Positions 33,834 to 42,079 of a DNA stretch of 64,000 nt are shown in pieces (the first letter of the stretch is position 1; each line of letters opens with the position of its first letter). The notes beneath the pieces are model-generated. The model was not told the origin of the DNA, did not search any database, and saw only the letters and a program-made list of their open reading frames with translations. Position numbers and translations under genes: made by a program. Origin of the DNA: Halogeometricum limi (lineage in GTDB: Archaea; Halobacteriota; Halobacteria; Halobacteriales; Haloferacaceae); assembly GCF_900115785.1 (NCBI RefSeq), contig NZ_FOYS01000001.1:486769-550768 (forward strand), written 5' to 3'.

Positions 33834-34916
33834 CTACTCGCTCGGCCACGACTCGGCCGCCCCGAGATACGTCCGATAGCACCGCGCCAGAACCTCGACG
33901 GAGACGCTCTCGTCTCTCGTGTGGGCCTCTCCCGGCTCCGAGGCTCCGCAGATGACACAGGTCGTCCCCGCCTGCGAGAGCCATCCGGCGTCCGTCGCGT
34001 GCGGTTTCGTCACCTGTTCCGGCACGCCGTCCTGCGCCGCCGTCGCCGCCGCCAACACGGCGTCGGCGAACGCCTCGTCGTCGCACGCCATCGGCGGCAG
34101 GTCCTGTTCGAGCACCCACTCGACTCCTTCGACGGTTTCGACCCGCGCCAGGTCGGCGTACTCGCCGGGGACGGTTCGCTCGTCTATCGTCACCTCGCAG
34201 CGTTCGGGGACGACGTTCCACGCCGACCCGCCGTCTATCTCCGTGACGACGACGGTACCCGAGAGACGTTCGCCGAACACCTCCGCCTCCGGGGCGGGGA
34301 GTTCGCGAATCACGTCGACGGCGTCGCAGGCGCGGTAGACGGCGTTGACTCCGGCCTCGGGTTCGCTCGCGTGCGATGCGGACCCGCGGGCGACGACGGA
34401 GGAGGCGCGACGGCCCTTGTGCGCCACCACCACGTCGGTCACGCCGTCTTTGGAGTAGTTCGTGGACCCCTCGGCGACGATGGCGTAGTCGGGGACGACG
34501 CCGTCTTCGATGGCTCCGCGCGCGCCGTCGCCACCGGTCTCTTCGGCGACGAACGAGGCGAAAATCAGTTCGCCCGCCGGGTCGGCGTCGCGGAAGGCGA
34601 GCATCGACGCCGCGACGGCACCTTTCATGTCTGCCGCGCCGCGGCCGTAGATACGCCCGTCTCGCTGTTCGACGACGTACTCGCCGCTGTCGACCTGTGA
34701 CTCGTCCGGCGGCACGACGTCGTGGTGGCCGACGAGTGCCAGCGACTCCGACCCCCCGTCACCTTTCCGAGCGACGACGTTGCCGTGGTCGTCTCTCGTC
34801 ACCGCTGCGTCCGTCTCCTCGCGAAGCCACGCTTCGATGGCGTCGCCGCAGGCCGTCTCGTCCTCGTGGCTCGGGATGGAGACCAGATGCCTCGTGAGCG
34901 CGTTCAGTTCTTCCAT
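33834..34916 (-). CDS. M20-family metallohydrolase (ArgE/DapE-like)
   Basis: This 360-residue di-zinc hydrolase shows its metal ligands in ALVGHHDVVPPD (His, Asp), IYGRGAADMKGAVA (Asp), FVAEETGGDGARG (catalytic Glu pair) and YAIVAEGS (Glu). The dimerisation domain lies at about 165-275. Members remove acyl groups from amino-acid intermediates (ArgE, DapE, LysK) or cut dipeptides, and the sequence alone does not choose. The ATG at 34914-34916 (MEELNALTRHLVSIPSHE) is used; the upstream extension is a shadow of the promoter region. Confidence 0.9.
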   Translation of the reverse strand: MEELNALTRHLVSIPSHEDETACGDAIEAWLREETDAAVTRDDHGNVVARKGDGGSESLALVGHHDVVPPDESQVDSGEYVVEQRDGRIYGRGAADMKGAVAASMLAFRDADPAGELIFASFVAEETGGDGARGAIEDGVVPDYAIVAEGSTNYSKDGVTDVVVAHKGRRASSVVARGSASHASEPEAGVNAVYRACDAVDVIRELPAPEAEVFGERLSGTVVVTEIDGGSAWNVVPERCEVTIDERTVPGEYADLARVETVEGVEWVLEQDLPPMACDDEAFADAVLAAATAAQDGVPEQVTKPHATDAGWLSQAGTTCVICGASEPGEAHTRDESVSVEVLARCYRTYLGAAESWPSE

Positions 34917-34995
34917 GGCTCCTCGGTCACCCTCCGCCGGTATAAGTATCGCCGACGTCCGTGGTATCGGCACCATCCGTCCGCCGTGATACGTT

Positions 34996-35003
34996 CTTTT
35001 ATC
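34996..35003 (+). promoter_or_regulatory. TATA box for the PIN-ATPase gene
   Basis: CTTTTATC lies 25-32 bases before the ATG at 35028, consistent with a leaderless transcript and supporting this start over the long upstream frame. Confidence 0.55.
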
Positions 35004-35027
35004 CGTCTCGCACGCCAAACCCGGGCC

Positions 35028-36884
35028 ATGAAGCTAGTGCCGGACACGAGCGCGGTCATCGACGGTCGCGTGTCCGAGCGAGTCGAGTCGGACGACGAGG
35101 AGACGACGGTCTGTGTGCCCGAAGCCGTCGTCGGGGAACTCGAATCGCAGGCGAACCAGGGGCACGACACCGGATGGGAGGGTCTCTCCGAACTCCAGCG
35201 ACTCTCCGAACTCGCCGACGACGGGGCGATTACGCTGGAGTACGTCGGCCGACACACGAAACCGAGCGAGGCGACGGGTGCCCACGAGGGCGACATCGAC
35301 GCGGTCATCCGCGACGTCGCGGAGGAACAGGGCGCGACGCTCCTCACGAGCGACCAGGTGCAGGCCGAAGTCGCCCGCGCGAAGGGCCTCTCCGTCGAGT
35401 TCGTCGAGGCGCGCGTTCGCGGGTCCGGCGACCTGGTCATAGAGGAGTTCTTCGACGACCAGACGATGTCGGTCCACCTCAAGACCGACACGAAACCGAA
35501 GGCAAAGCGCGGCGCTATCGGCGAGATGCACTACCAGACCATCTCCGAGGAGGTGTCCGACGAGGCGACGATGAAGTCGTGGGCCGACGACATCGAGAAC
35601 TCCGCGCGGGCGAGTCCCGACGGCTTCATCGAACTCTCCGAACCGGGGATGACCATCGTCCAGTTCCGCGACTACCGAATCGCCATCGCCCGTCCGCCGT
35701 TCGCGGACGGCATCGAGATAACCGCGGTCCGCCCCATCGTCAAGACCGACTTGGACGACTACGAGTTCGCCGACGAACTCCGTGACCGCCTCGCCGAACG
35801 TCAGCGCGGCGTCCTCATCTCCGGGTCGCCCGGTGCCGGGAAGTCCACCTTCGCGCAGGCCGTCGCCGAGTTCCTGAACGACAGCGACTACGCGGTGAAG
35901 ACGATGGAGAAACCGCGCGACCTGCAGGTCGGTCCCGAGATTACGCAGTACACCGCGCTCGACGGGCAGATGGAGAAGACGGCGGATTCGTTGCTTCTCG
36001 TCCGTCCGGACTACACCATCTACGACGAGGTTCGCAAGACGAACGACTTCAGCGTCTTCGCGGACATGCGACTCGCCGGCGTCGGCATGGTCGGCGTCGT
36101 CCACGCGACGCGGGCCATCGACGCCCTCCAGCGACTCGTCGGCCGTGTCGAACTCGGCATGATTCCGCAGGTGGTCGACACCGTCGTCTACATCGAAGAC
36201 GGCCGCGTCGACACCGTCTACGACGTGCAGACGCAGGTGAAGGTGCCCGAGGGACTCACCGCCGAGGACCTCGCACGCCCCGTCATCCAGGTGGTCGACT
36301 TCGAGACGAACACCCCCGCGTACGAGATTTACACGTTCAACCGGCAGGTCGTCACCGTCCCCCTCGGCGAGGAGGCGGAGGGTCGCGACGAGACGGGCGT
36401 GAGTCGTCTCGCACGACAGGAGATAGAGCGGGAGATTCGCTCCATCGCCCGCGGTCACGTCGACGTCGAACTGCAGGGACAGAACAACGCCGTCGTCTAC
36501 GTCGACGACGACGACATCTCGTACGTCATCGGGAAGGGCGGCGGCCGCATCTCCGACGTGGAGGACCGCCTCGGTCTCGACATCGACGTGCGGACGCACG
36601 ACGAGAACCCCGCGAACACCGGTTCCAGCGGCGGGTCGGCCGCGGCGACGCCCGACGACGACTCCGGCGAAATCGTCACCCCCGAGGTGACCTCCCGGCA
36701 CGTCGTCGTCCGGATGGACGAACACGTCGGCGAGACGGTCGAAGTCCGCGCTGACGGCGACTACCTCTTCACGGCCACCGTGGGGCGCGGCGGCGACATC
36801 CAGGTCTCGCGCGGCAGCGCCATCGCCGACGAACTCGAACAGGCCATCGACCGCAAACAGAAGATCACGGTCCACCCGGCGTAA
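35028..36884 (+). CDS. PINc/VapC-type ATPase (PIN + secretion-type ATPase + KH)
   Basis: The 618-residue fusion starts with a PIN nuclease domain (about 1-135; VPDTSAVIDGR with D6 and D12, and late acidic residues near LLTSDQVQAE). A type II/IV secretion-like RecA ATPase follows, with Walker A SGSPGAGKSTFAQAVA near residue 268 and DEVRKTNDFSVFADMRLAGVGM. Next come a KH-like RNA-binding segment (YVIGKGGGRISDVEDRLGLDIDV, near 505) and a small TRAM-like end. The related Sulfolobus protein PINA is a hexameric Holliday-junction ATPase, so a role in DNA or RNA processing is likely. It is not a VapC toxin: no antitoxin gene accompanies it. Confidence 0.93.
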   Translation: MKLVPDTSAVIDGRVSERVESDDEETTVCVPEAVVGELESQANQGHDTGWEGLSELQRLSELADDGAITLEYVGRHTKPSEATGAHEGDIDAVIRDVAEEQGATLLTSDQVQAEVARAKGLSVEFVEARVRGSGDLVIEEFFDDQTMSVHLKTDTKPKAKRGAIGEMHYQTISEEVSDEATMKSWADDIENSARASPDGFIELSEPGMTIVQFRDYRIAIARPPFADGIEITAVRPIVKTDLDDYEFADELRDRLAERQRGVLISGSPGAGKSTFAQAVAEFLNDSDYAVKTMEKPRDLQVGPEITQYTALDGQMEKTADSLLLVRPDYTIYDEVRKTNDFSVFADMRLAGVGMVGVVHATRAIDALQRLVGRVELGMIPQVVDTVVYIEDGRVDTVYDVQTQVKVPEGLTAEDLARPVIQVVDFETNTPAYEIYTFNRQVVTVPLGEEAEGRDETGVSRLARQEIEREIRSIARGHVDVELQGQNNAVVYVDDDDISYVIGKGGGRISDVEDRLGLDIDVRTHDENPANTGSSGGSAAATPDDDSGEIVTPEVTSRHVVVRMDEHVGETVEVRADGDYLFTATVGRGGDIQVSRGSAIADELEQAIDRKQKITVHPA

Positions 36885-37021
36885 GCCGGTTCGACGCCTC
36901 TTTTCGCCCGACCGTCACTCGCCGCGAGCGTCGGGACTCCGCGTCCGGAAAGAGAGAATAACGGGGGTTGCCGCGTGATCGTCGGTCGGTACTGTGTCGC
37001 CTCCGCACCCGTGCCAGGGGG

Positions 37022-37309
37022 TTACTCGGCGTGGCAGGCTTCTGCCTCGTCAACTTCGTCTGCGGACTGTTTCGGGGCCGCGTCGGTGAGTTGATAGAGG
37101 TTCTGCCGCGCGTCTGCGAAGTAGACGTCTTCGTCGACGACTCCGATTCCTTCCAGTCGCTCGAGAGCGTAGCGGACCGTTCGAGCCGACAGCATCGACT
37201 CCTGAACGATGCCCTTCTGTGTGAGCGGACCGTTGTATTCGAGCACTTTGAAAACTAACTTCGCACTCGGGGGGAGGTCGTCGAGACTCTCCTGTTCTGC
37301 CTCAGCCAT
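37022..37309 (-). CDS. MarR-like winged-helix regulator, 95 aa
   Basis: The core of this 95-residue protein (about 10-75) is a winged helix: SAKLVFKVLEYNGPLTQKGIVQESMLSARTVRYALERLEGIGVV, then a wing with VYFADARQNLYQL. It is likely a small DNA-binding regulator, and haloarchaea have several of this type. The ATG at 37307-37309 is preceded by GGTTTATG about 28 bases upstream on the minus strand. The C-terminal tail is acidic with one Cys. The target is unknown; it stands alone facing away from the EMC6-like/RLI operon. Confidence 0.8.
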   Translation of the reverse strand: MAEAEQESLDDLPPSAKLVFKVLEYNGPLTQKGIVQESMLSARTVRYALERLEGIGVVDEDVYFADARQNLYQLTDAAPKQSADEVDEAEACHAE

Positions 37310-37462
37310 CGTTACGAATCGAAACGTCGAGACGGCATAAACCTTCGTGGACCTGTCCGAGCGTTCGGGTTCGTTTCGGTCTCCCGTTCGGCGTCCTCGA
37401 CGCGTCGTCGCCGCCGCCACGGGAACGAACGCCTTTTGACGCCGGGTATCGCACTCGTACGC

Positions 37463-37789
37463 ATGGCAACGGAAACGCAGACGGGCCTCTCGGGTCACTT
37501 ACGAGGGGTCACTGTCACCACGCTCGCCTGTCTCGCCGGCATCGGGGCCGCACTGGCGTCGGGCGCGTTAGTCGGACTGGGGTCTGGTCCCGTGGGCGAC
37601 GCGGCGACGAACCAGCAGACGCTGTTCGTCCTCGGCGCGTTCCTCCTCGCGCAGTTCCCCGTCCTCCGAGTTCTCGGCGTCGACGTGAGTGATTTCGGGG
37701 CGAAAGACTACCTCTACGTCGGCTTCATGACGTTCACCCTCTGGTACATCTCGTACGGTATCCTGCTGACTTCGGGTGTGTCTCTGTAA
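37463..37789 (+). CDS. EMC6-like membrane protein
   Basis: The 108-residue protein has three membrane helices (about 22-46, VTVTTLACLAGIGAALASGALVGLG; 60-80, TLFVLGAFLLAQFPVLRVLGV; 88-106, YLYVGFMTFTLWYISYGILL). The last two are joined by VDVSDFGAKDY. It fits the EMC6-like membrane proteins annotated in haloarchaea, distant relatives of the eukaryotic ER membrane complex subunit. Its TAA is 2 bases from the ATG of the ABCE1/RLI gene, so the two are surely cotranscribed. Confidence 0.82.
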   Translation: MATETQTGLSGHLRGVTVTTLACLAGIGAALASGALVGLGSGPVGDAATNQQTLFVLGAFLLAQFPVLRVLGVDVSDFGAKDYLYVGFMTFTLWYISYGILLTSGVSL

Positions 37790-37791
37790 AC

Positions 37792-39624
37792 ATGGCCGAC
37801 GACAGCATCGCGGTCGTCGACCTCGACCGGTGTCAACCGGACCGCTGTAGCTACGAGTGCGCGAACTACTGCCCGCCGAACCGAACGGGCAAAGAGTGCA
37901 TCGTGACGCGCGGGGAGTACTACGAGGACGACGAACCCTACGACGGCGGCCCGGACCAGATTCGCATCTCCGAAGAGGTCTGTCTCGGCGAGACGTGCGG
38001 TATCTGCGTCGAGAAGTGTCCGTTCGACGCTATCGAGATAATCAACCTCCCGACGGAACTGCAGGAGGACCCGGTCCACCGCTACGGCGAGAACTCCTTT
38101 GCCCTCTACGGTCTCCCGGTCCCCGAGTCGGGTGCGGTGACGGGTATCCTCGGCCCGAACGGTATCGGGAAGACGACCGCCGTCCGCGCCCTCGCGGGCG
38201 AGATGGTCCCGAACCTCGGCGACTACGGTCGAGAGGCGACGTGGGACGCCGTCCTCGACCGCTACCGCGGGACGGAACTGCAGAACTACATCGAGCGCGT
38301 CCGCCGAGAGGACGTCACCATCGCGCGGAAACCCCAGTACGTCGACCAGATTCCGAAGCAGTTCGACGGCGTGACGAGCGACCTCTTGAACTCGACGGAC
38401 GAACGCGGCAAACTCGACGAGTACGTCGACCGACTCGGCATCGCTCCGGTCGTCGACCAACCCCTCGACACGCTCTCGGGCGGGGAACTCCAGCGCGTCG
38501 CCCTCGCGGCGACGCTCTCGCGTGACCGCGACTTCTACTTCCTCGACGAGATTTCGCCGTACCTCGACATCGGTCAGCGCGTCACCGCGGCGCGACTCAT
38601 CCGCGAACTCGCCGAAGAGGAGGACAAGGCGGTGCTGGCGGTCGAACACGACCTGGCCATCCTCGACCTCCTCGCGGACACGCTCCACATCGCCTACGGT
38701 GAACCCGGCGCGTACGGTGTCGTCACGGACCCGAAGTCCGTCCGCAACGGCATCAACGAGTACCTGAAGGGCTATCTCTCCAACGAGAACATGCGGATTC
38801 GCCCCGACGAGATAGAGTTCCACGAACACGCGCCGCGCGAGACGGCCAAGAGCAAGCCGCTCATCGACTACCCCGACCTCTCGAAGTCCTACGGCGACGG
38901 CGAGTTCTCCTTGGACGTGGAGGGCGGCACCATCTACAAGTCCGAAGTGCTCGGCATCGTCGGTCCGAACGGTATCGGGAAGTCCACCCTGGCGAAGATG
39001 TTCGCGGGCGCGCTCGAACCCGACGAGGGCGAACTCAACTTCACGCTCGACATCGCCTACAAACCGCAGTACATCGAGATAGACCAGCCGATGCGCGTGG
39101 ACACGTTCCTCTCGTCTATCACCGACGACTTCGGCACCTCCTACTGGAAGACCGAAGTCGCGAACCCGCTCCAACTCGGCCGCATCATGGAACGGAACTT
39201 AGACGACCTCTCCGGCGGTGAGAGACAGCGCGTCGCCATCGCGGCCACCCTCTCGGAGGACGCCGACCTGTTCGTGCTCGACGAACCCTCGGCGCACCTC
39301 GACGTGGAACAACGCGTGCAGGCGACGACGGCCATCCGCCGCTACGCGGAGAACCACGACGCGACGGTGATGGTCATCGACCACGACATCTACATGATAG
39401 ACCTCTTGGCGGACCGCCTGATGGTGTTCGACGGCGAACCGTCCGTGGAGGGTCACGCCGGCACGCCGCAGGAGATGCGCGCGGGCATGAACGACTTCCT
39501 CTCGGACCTCGATATCACGTTCCGCCGGGACGAACGCACCCAGCGTCCCCGCATCAACAAGCCCGGGTCGCAACTCGACTCGAAGCAGAAAAAGCAGGGC
39601 GAGTACTACTACTCGCCGAACTGA
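37792..39624 (+). CDS. rli1: Ribosome recycling/translation ATPase RLI (ABCE1)
   Basis: This 610-residue ABCE1 splits ribosomes into subunits after termination. The N-terminal Fe-S domain has two cysteine clusters (RCQPDRCSYECANYC and CLGETCGICVEKCPFDA). Two ABC modules follow with Walker A GPNGIGKTTAV and GPNGIGKSTLA, signatures LSGGELQRVALA and LSGGERQRVAIA, and Walker B FLDEISPYLD and VLDEPSAHLD. Length and order match the family. It is directly coupled to the EMC6-like gene upstream, an arrangement that links translation machinery to a membrane protein. Confidence 0.97.
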   Translation: MADDSIAVVDLDRCQPDRCSYECANYCPPNRTGKECIVTRGEYYEDDEPYDGGPDQIRISEEVCLGETCGICVEKCPFDAIEIINLPTELQEDPVHRYGENSFALYGLPVPESGAVTGILGPNGIGKTTAVRALAGEMVPNLGDYGREATWDAVLDRYRGTELQNYIERVRREDVTIARKPQYVDQIPKQFDGVTSDLLNSTDERGKLDEYVDRLGIAPVVDQPLDTLSGGELQRVALAATLSRDRDFYFLDEISPYLDIGQRVTAARLIRELAEEEDKAVLAVEHDLAILDLLADTLHIAYGEPGAYGVVTDPKSVRNGINEYLKGYLSNENMRIRPDEIEFHEHAPRETAKSKPLIDYPDLSKSYGDGEFSLDVEGGTIYKSEVLGIVGPNGIGKSTLAKMFAGALEPDEGELNFTLDIAYKPQYIEIDQPMRVDTFLSSITDDFGTSYWKTEVANPLQLGRIMERNLDDLSGGERQRVAIAATLSEDADLFVLDEPSAHLDVEQRVQATTAIRRYAENHDATVMVIDHDIYMIDLLADRLMVFDGEPSVEGHAGTPQEMRAGMNDFLSDLDITFRRDERTQRPRINKPGSQLDSKQKKQGEYYYSPN

Positions 39625-39702
39625 CCAGTCTCTCTTCGACTCTGTCTCTCCGCCGAGGACGTGGCCTCAAGCGTTAACGGGCCGTAGCGTGCATCTCGGT
39701 GT

Positions 39703-39912
39703 ATGGCACGCAAAGGCGGCAACTCGAACAACATCAACTTGCTGAGCGCCGCGGTACCCCTGATACAAGCAGTCCTCGCACTGGTCCGAAAGAAACCGAA
39801 GCGGGCGGTGCTCCTCCTCGGCGTCGCACTCGTCTCGGCGCGGTCCGCGAAACTCGGCACCGTCGCACAGGTGCTCTTGCGGGTGCTCATGCGAGCGCTC
39901 GACCGCAAGTAG
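39703..39912 (+). CDS. Small basic hydrophobic protein, 69 aa
   Basis: The 69 residues hold one or two hydrophobic stretches (LLSAAVPLIQAVLALV and AVLLLGVALVSA) separated by RKKPKR, with a Arg/Lys-spotted C-terminal helix. It has about 13 basic and only one acidic residue (D67), which is striking in an acidic proteome. It probably lies on the membrane with cytosolic positive loops. No family is recognised. The promoter region has a GTTAACG stretch about 30 bases upstream. It lies 78 bases after the RLI gene. Confidence 0.65.
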   Translation: MARKGGNSNNINLLSAAVPLIQAVLALVRKKPKRAVLLLGVALVSARSAKLGTVAQVLLRVLMRALDRK

Positions 39913-39932
39913 CCGAGACACCGAGACAGTAC

Positions 39933-39972
39933 CGTCTTCGAGCGTCTTCGAGCATCCTCCGAGCATCCTCCG
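39933..39972. repeat. Two short tandem duplications between convergent genes
   Basis: CGTCTTCGAG is repeated head to tail at 39933-39942 and 39943-39952, followed at once by CATCCTCCGAG at 39953-39963 and a second copy of its first nine bases at 39964-39972. The four units are variants of one another. The array fills most of the gap before the rtcA stop. Confidence 0.6.
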
Positions 39973-39973
39973 C

Positions 39974-40993
39974 TCACGCGTCGGGCGGCGGCGCCGTCAC
40001 GACGACTCCGTCTCCGTTCTCCCGTCGGACCTCGATATCGTACCCGAACGCCCGTATCACCTCGACGTTCGTCCGCACGTGGTCGGTGACGCGGGGGATT
40101 CGAACCGCGCCGCCGGCGAGTGCGACCCAGACGAGGAGTTGGTCGCCGAGGAACTCGTCGGCGGGCGCGCCCGTCTCTCGCCACGCTACAAACGCCTCGG
40201 CCGCGTCGTCTCCGACCCGTTCGGCCGGGACACCGCGACGACCGAGCGCATCGAACCCCGCTCTCGACGCTCCGCAGTCGGCGACGAGGGTGACGACGGC
40301 CCCCGGCGAGTTCGCCTCCGCGTACGTCACTCTCGTCCTCGTCTTCGCCACGCCGCCGACTCGTTCGTGGACGGCGGTCGCCATCCGGTCTGCGACGTTC
40401 GCCGACTGGAGCGTCGTGGAGGCGACGGCGTGGACGGACAGGCGACGGAGCGCGCCGGGGGTTCGCAGCGTCAGCGGCCTCGCGGAAGACGGGCGGAGCG
40501 AGAGCGTGAGACGGCCGCCGCCCGCCGGATAGAACCCCCGTCGCTCGACGGTGAGGTGCGCGTCGAGGCCGACGTCTCTGAGCAGTGGCAGTTTGACGTA
40601 TCGGAGGTAGTCGGCGGGCGGCGACCACCGAACGTCCGTCCCGCCGATGACCGTCACGCGGAGGGTGTCGTCGAGAGCGAGTGCGAGTGGCGCGAGGGCG
40701 TCACAGACGAGCGTCGCACTCCCCGCGGTCGGAATCTCGACGCGCGTCTCGCCGCCGCGGACCCTCCCGGGGTCGAACGAGAACGTCTCGCTGCCCGCGT
40801 CGACGCCGGCCGTCTCCCCCTCCGTCACCGACCCCACGGCTTCGATAGCCGCGACGTGTTGCGCCTTCAGGCCCGGAGACGGTCGGTCGCCTCGGACGTT
40901 CCGCATCCGCACCGCTCGGCCCGTGAGTGCGGACATCGACACGGCGGTCCTGACCAGTTGGCCGCCGCCGTCGCGTCCGTCGAGTTCGAGCAT
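39974..40993 (-). CDS. rtcA: RNA 3'-terminal phosphate cyclase
   Basis: The 339-residue RtcA turns RNA 3'-phosphate ends into 2',3'-cyclic phosphates using ATP through an enzyme-adenylate. The family start (LDGRDGGGQLVRTAVSMSALTGRAVRM), the VRGDRPSPGLKAQHVAAIEA segment, RRGFYPAGGGR and the late DQLLVWVALAGG are all present, at the usual length. Its ATG directly abuts the stop of the upstream usp gene, so both are on one transcript. No rtcB is nearby. It likely serves in RNA repair or end protection. Confidence 0.94.
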   Translation of the reverse strand: MLELDGRDGGGQLVRTAVSMSALTGRAVRMRNVRGDRPSPGLKAQHVAAIEAVGSVTEGETAGVDAGSETFSFDPGRVRGGETRVEIPTAGSATLVCDALAPLALALDDTLRVTVIGGTDVRWSPPADYLRYVKLPLLRDVGLDAHLTVERRGFYPAGGGRLTLSLRPSSARPLTLRTPGALRRLSVHAVASTTLQSANVADRMATAVHERVGGVAKTRTRVTYAEANSPGAVVTLVADCGASRAGFDALGRRGVPAERVGDDAAEAFVAWRETGAPADEFLGDQLLVWVALAGGAVRIPRVTDHVRTNVEVIRAFGYDIEVRRENGDGVVVTAPPPDA

Positions 40994-41440
40994 CTAGCGG
41001 ACGACGGTCACGGGGACTGACGCCCGCTTGAGGAGGTCTTTCGCCACGCTCCCGAGCAACCCTTCCGCGCGGTGCGACAGGCCGCGGTGCCCGACGACGA
41101 TGCCGTCGACGCCGTTCGTTTCGGCGTACTCCGCGATGGTCTCGGCGGGGTCGCCGTACAGCATGACCGTCTCGGCGGCGACGCCCGCTTCGTCCGCGTG
41201 CGCCTCGGCCTCCGCGAGAATCGACTCGCCGCGCGTCTCGGCGTCGTCCGGGTCCTCCGTGTAGAGGCGGTCGTCCGACGCGTTCGCCGTCGACTCGTCG
41301 GCACCGCCTTCGACGACCATCTGCGGTTCGACCGAGTAGGCGACCGTCAGCGTCCCGTCGAGTCCCCTCACGAGTAGTAGTGCGTGGTCGAGTGCCTGTG
41401 CGCCCGACTCGGACCCGTCCACGGCCACGAGATAGTGCAT
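40994..41440 (-). CDS. Universal stress protein (UspA family), cotranscribed with rtcA
   Basis: This 148-residue Usp starts MHYLVAVDGSESGAQALDHAL and ends GHRGLSHRAEGLLGSVAKDLLKRASVPVTVVR, with the nucleotide glycines in place. An acidic loop (about residues 45-70: GGADESTANASDDRLYTEDPDDAETR) is typical. The TAG is followed directly by the rtcA ATG without a spacer. Linking a stress protein to RNA-end repair suggests a shared stress response, but that is inference. Confidence 0.92.
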   Translation of the reverse strand: MHYLVAVDGSESGAQALDHALLLVRGLDGTLTVAYSVEPQMVVEGGADESTANASDDRLYTEDPDDAETRGESILAEAEAHADEAGVAAETVMLYGDPAETIAEYAETNGVDGIVVGHRGLSHRAEGLLGSVAKDLLKRASVPVTVVR

Positions 41441-41518
41441 CGTTTCACCGACCCTACTACGCGCGCTGAACGTTTATGCGTGGCTGTGTCACGGCGGTGA
41501 GAAGAGCGAGACGGTCGG

Positions 41519-42040
41519 TCAGTGGACGAGACGGCTACAGGTGCCACAGAGGTTCTCCTCTTTCACGTCGACTTCCCGAACCGTCGGCGAGAAGGACATG
41601 ACGCACTTGGAGTTGTCACAGTGTTCGAGCCCGAGCGTGTGGCCGATTTCGTGGACGACCTCTTTGCGGACGCGGTCTGCGAACACCTCCGACTGGGGCT
41701 TCGTGGTGATTCCGCCGTCCGAAGACGTCTGGAGGCGATACGTGGAGATGACAGAGCCGTTGCCGTTGAGGTAGGCGAGTCCGAACACGTAGTTTCGACG
41801 GCGGTAGTAGAGGTCCTGTGCCGTGATTCCGATGTTCTTCTCACCGCTCCCGATTCGGCTGGCGAGTTCGATGAACTGCTCGGCTCGGTACTGGTTTCGG
41901 CCGCGGTCGAACGCGCCTTCGGGGATGGACTGCTCGTTGTGCACGGTGACGTCGCAGTCGTAGACGCCGCGGAGGGCCGCAGATGCCTCGCGCTTCACCT
42001 GCGCTGGGAGGTCCCCGATAGGCACGATGTCGACAAGCAT
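41519..42040 (-). CDS. amzA: Archaemetzincin metalloprotease
   Basis: The 173-residue archaemetzincin shows the full family signature: H130-E131-x-x-H134 then H140-C141, C146, M148 and C165/C168 (VVHEIGHTLGLEHCDNSKCVMSF and CGTC). It holds a catalytic zinc in the HExxHxxGxxH site and a structural zinc in the cysteine knuckle. The physiological substrate of archaeal members is unknown. No signal peptide is present, so it is cytosolic. It is read divergently from the UPF0146 gene, and its TATA box lies within the 39-base gap. Confidence 0.95.
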   Translation of the reverse strand: MLVDIVPIGDLPAQVKREASAALRGVYDCDVTVHNEQSIPEGAFDRGRNQYRAEQFIELASRIGSGEKNIGITAQDLYYRRRNYVFGLAYLNGNGSVISTYRLQTSSDGGITTKPQSEVFADRVRKEVVHEIGHTLGLEHCDNSKCVMSFSPTVREVDVKEENLCGTCSRLVH

Positions 42041-42063
42041 GAAAGTTGTTAAGCAGGGTGGTA

Positions 42064-42074
42064 TCATAAATATC
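42064..42074 (-). promoter_or_regulatory. TATA box of amzA inside a 39-base divergent gap
   Basis: TCATAAATATC (GATATTTATGA on the minus strand) lies 24-34 bases upstream of the amzA start at 42040. The opposite gene begins at 42080, so the two promoters must overlap. Confidence 0.6.
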
Positions 42075-42079
42075 CCGCC

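Noticed and set aside
31697-33955. A 752-codon plus-strand frame over the M32 genes
   Set aside because: Antisense to two clear peptidases, with no recognisable domain.
35028-36884. VapC-type toxin of a toxin-antitoxin pair
   Set aside because: The PIN domain is fused to an ATPase and KH-like region and no small antitoxin gene lies next to it; it is the PINA-like housekeeping type.
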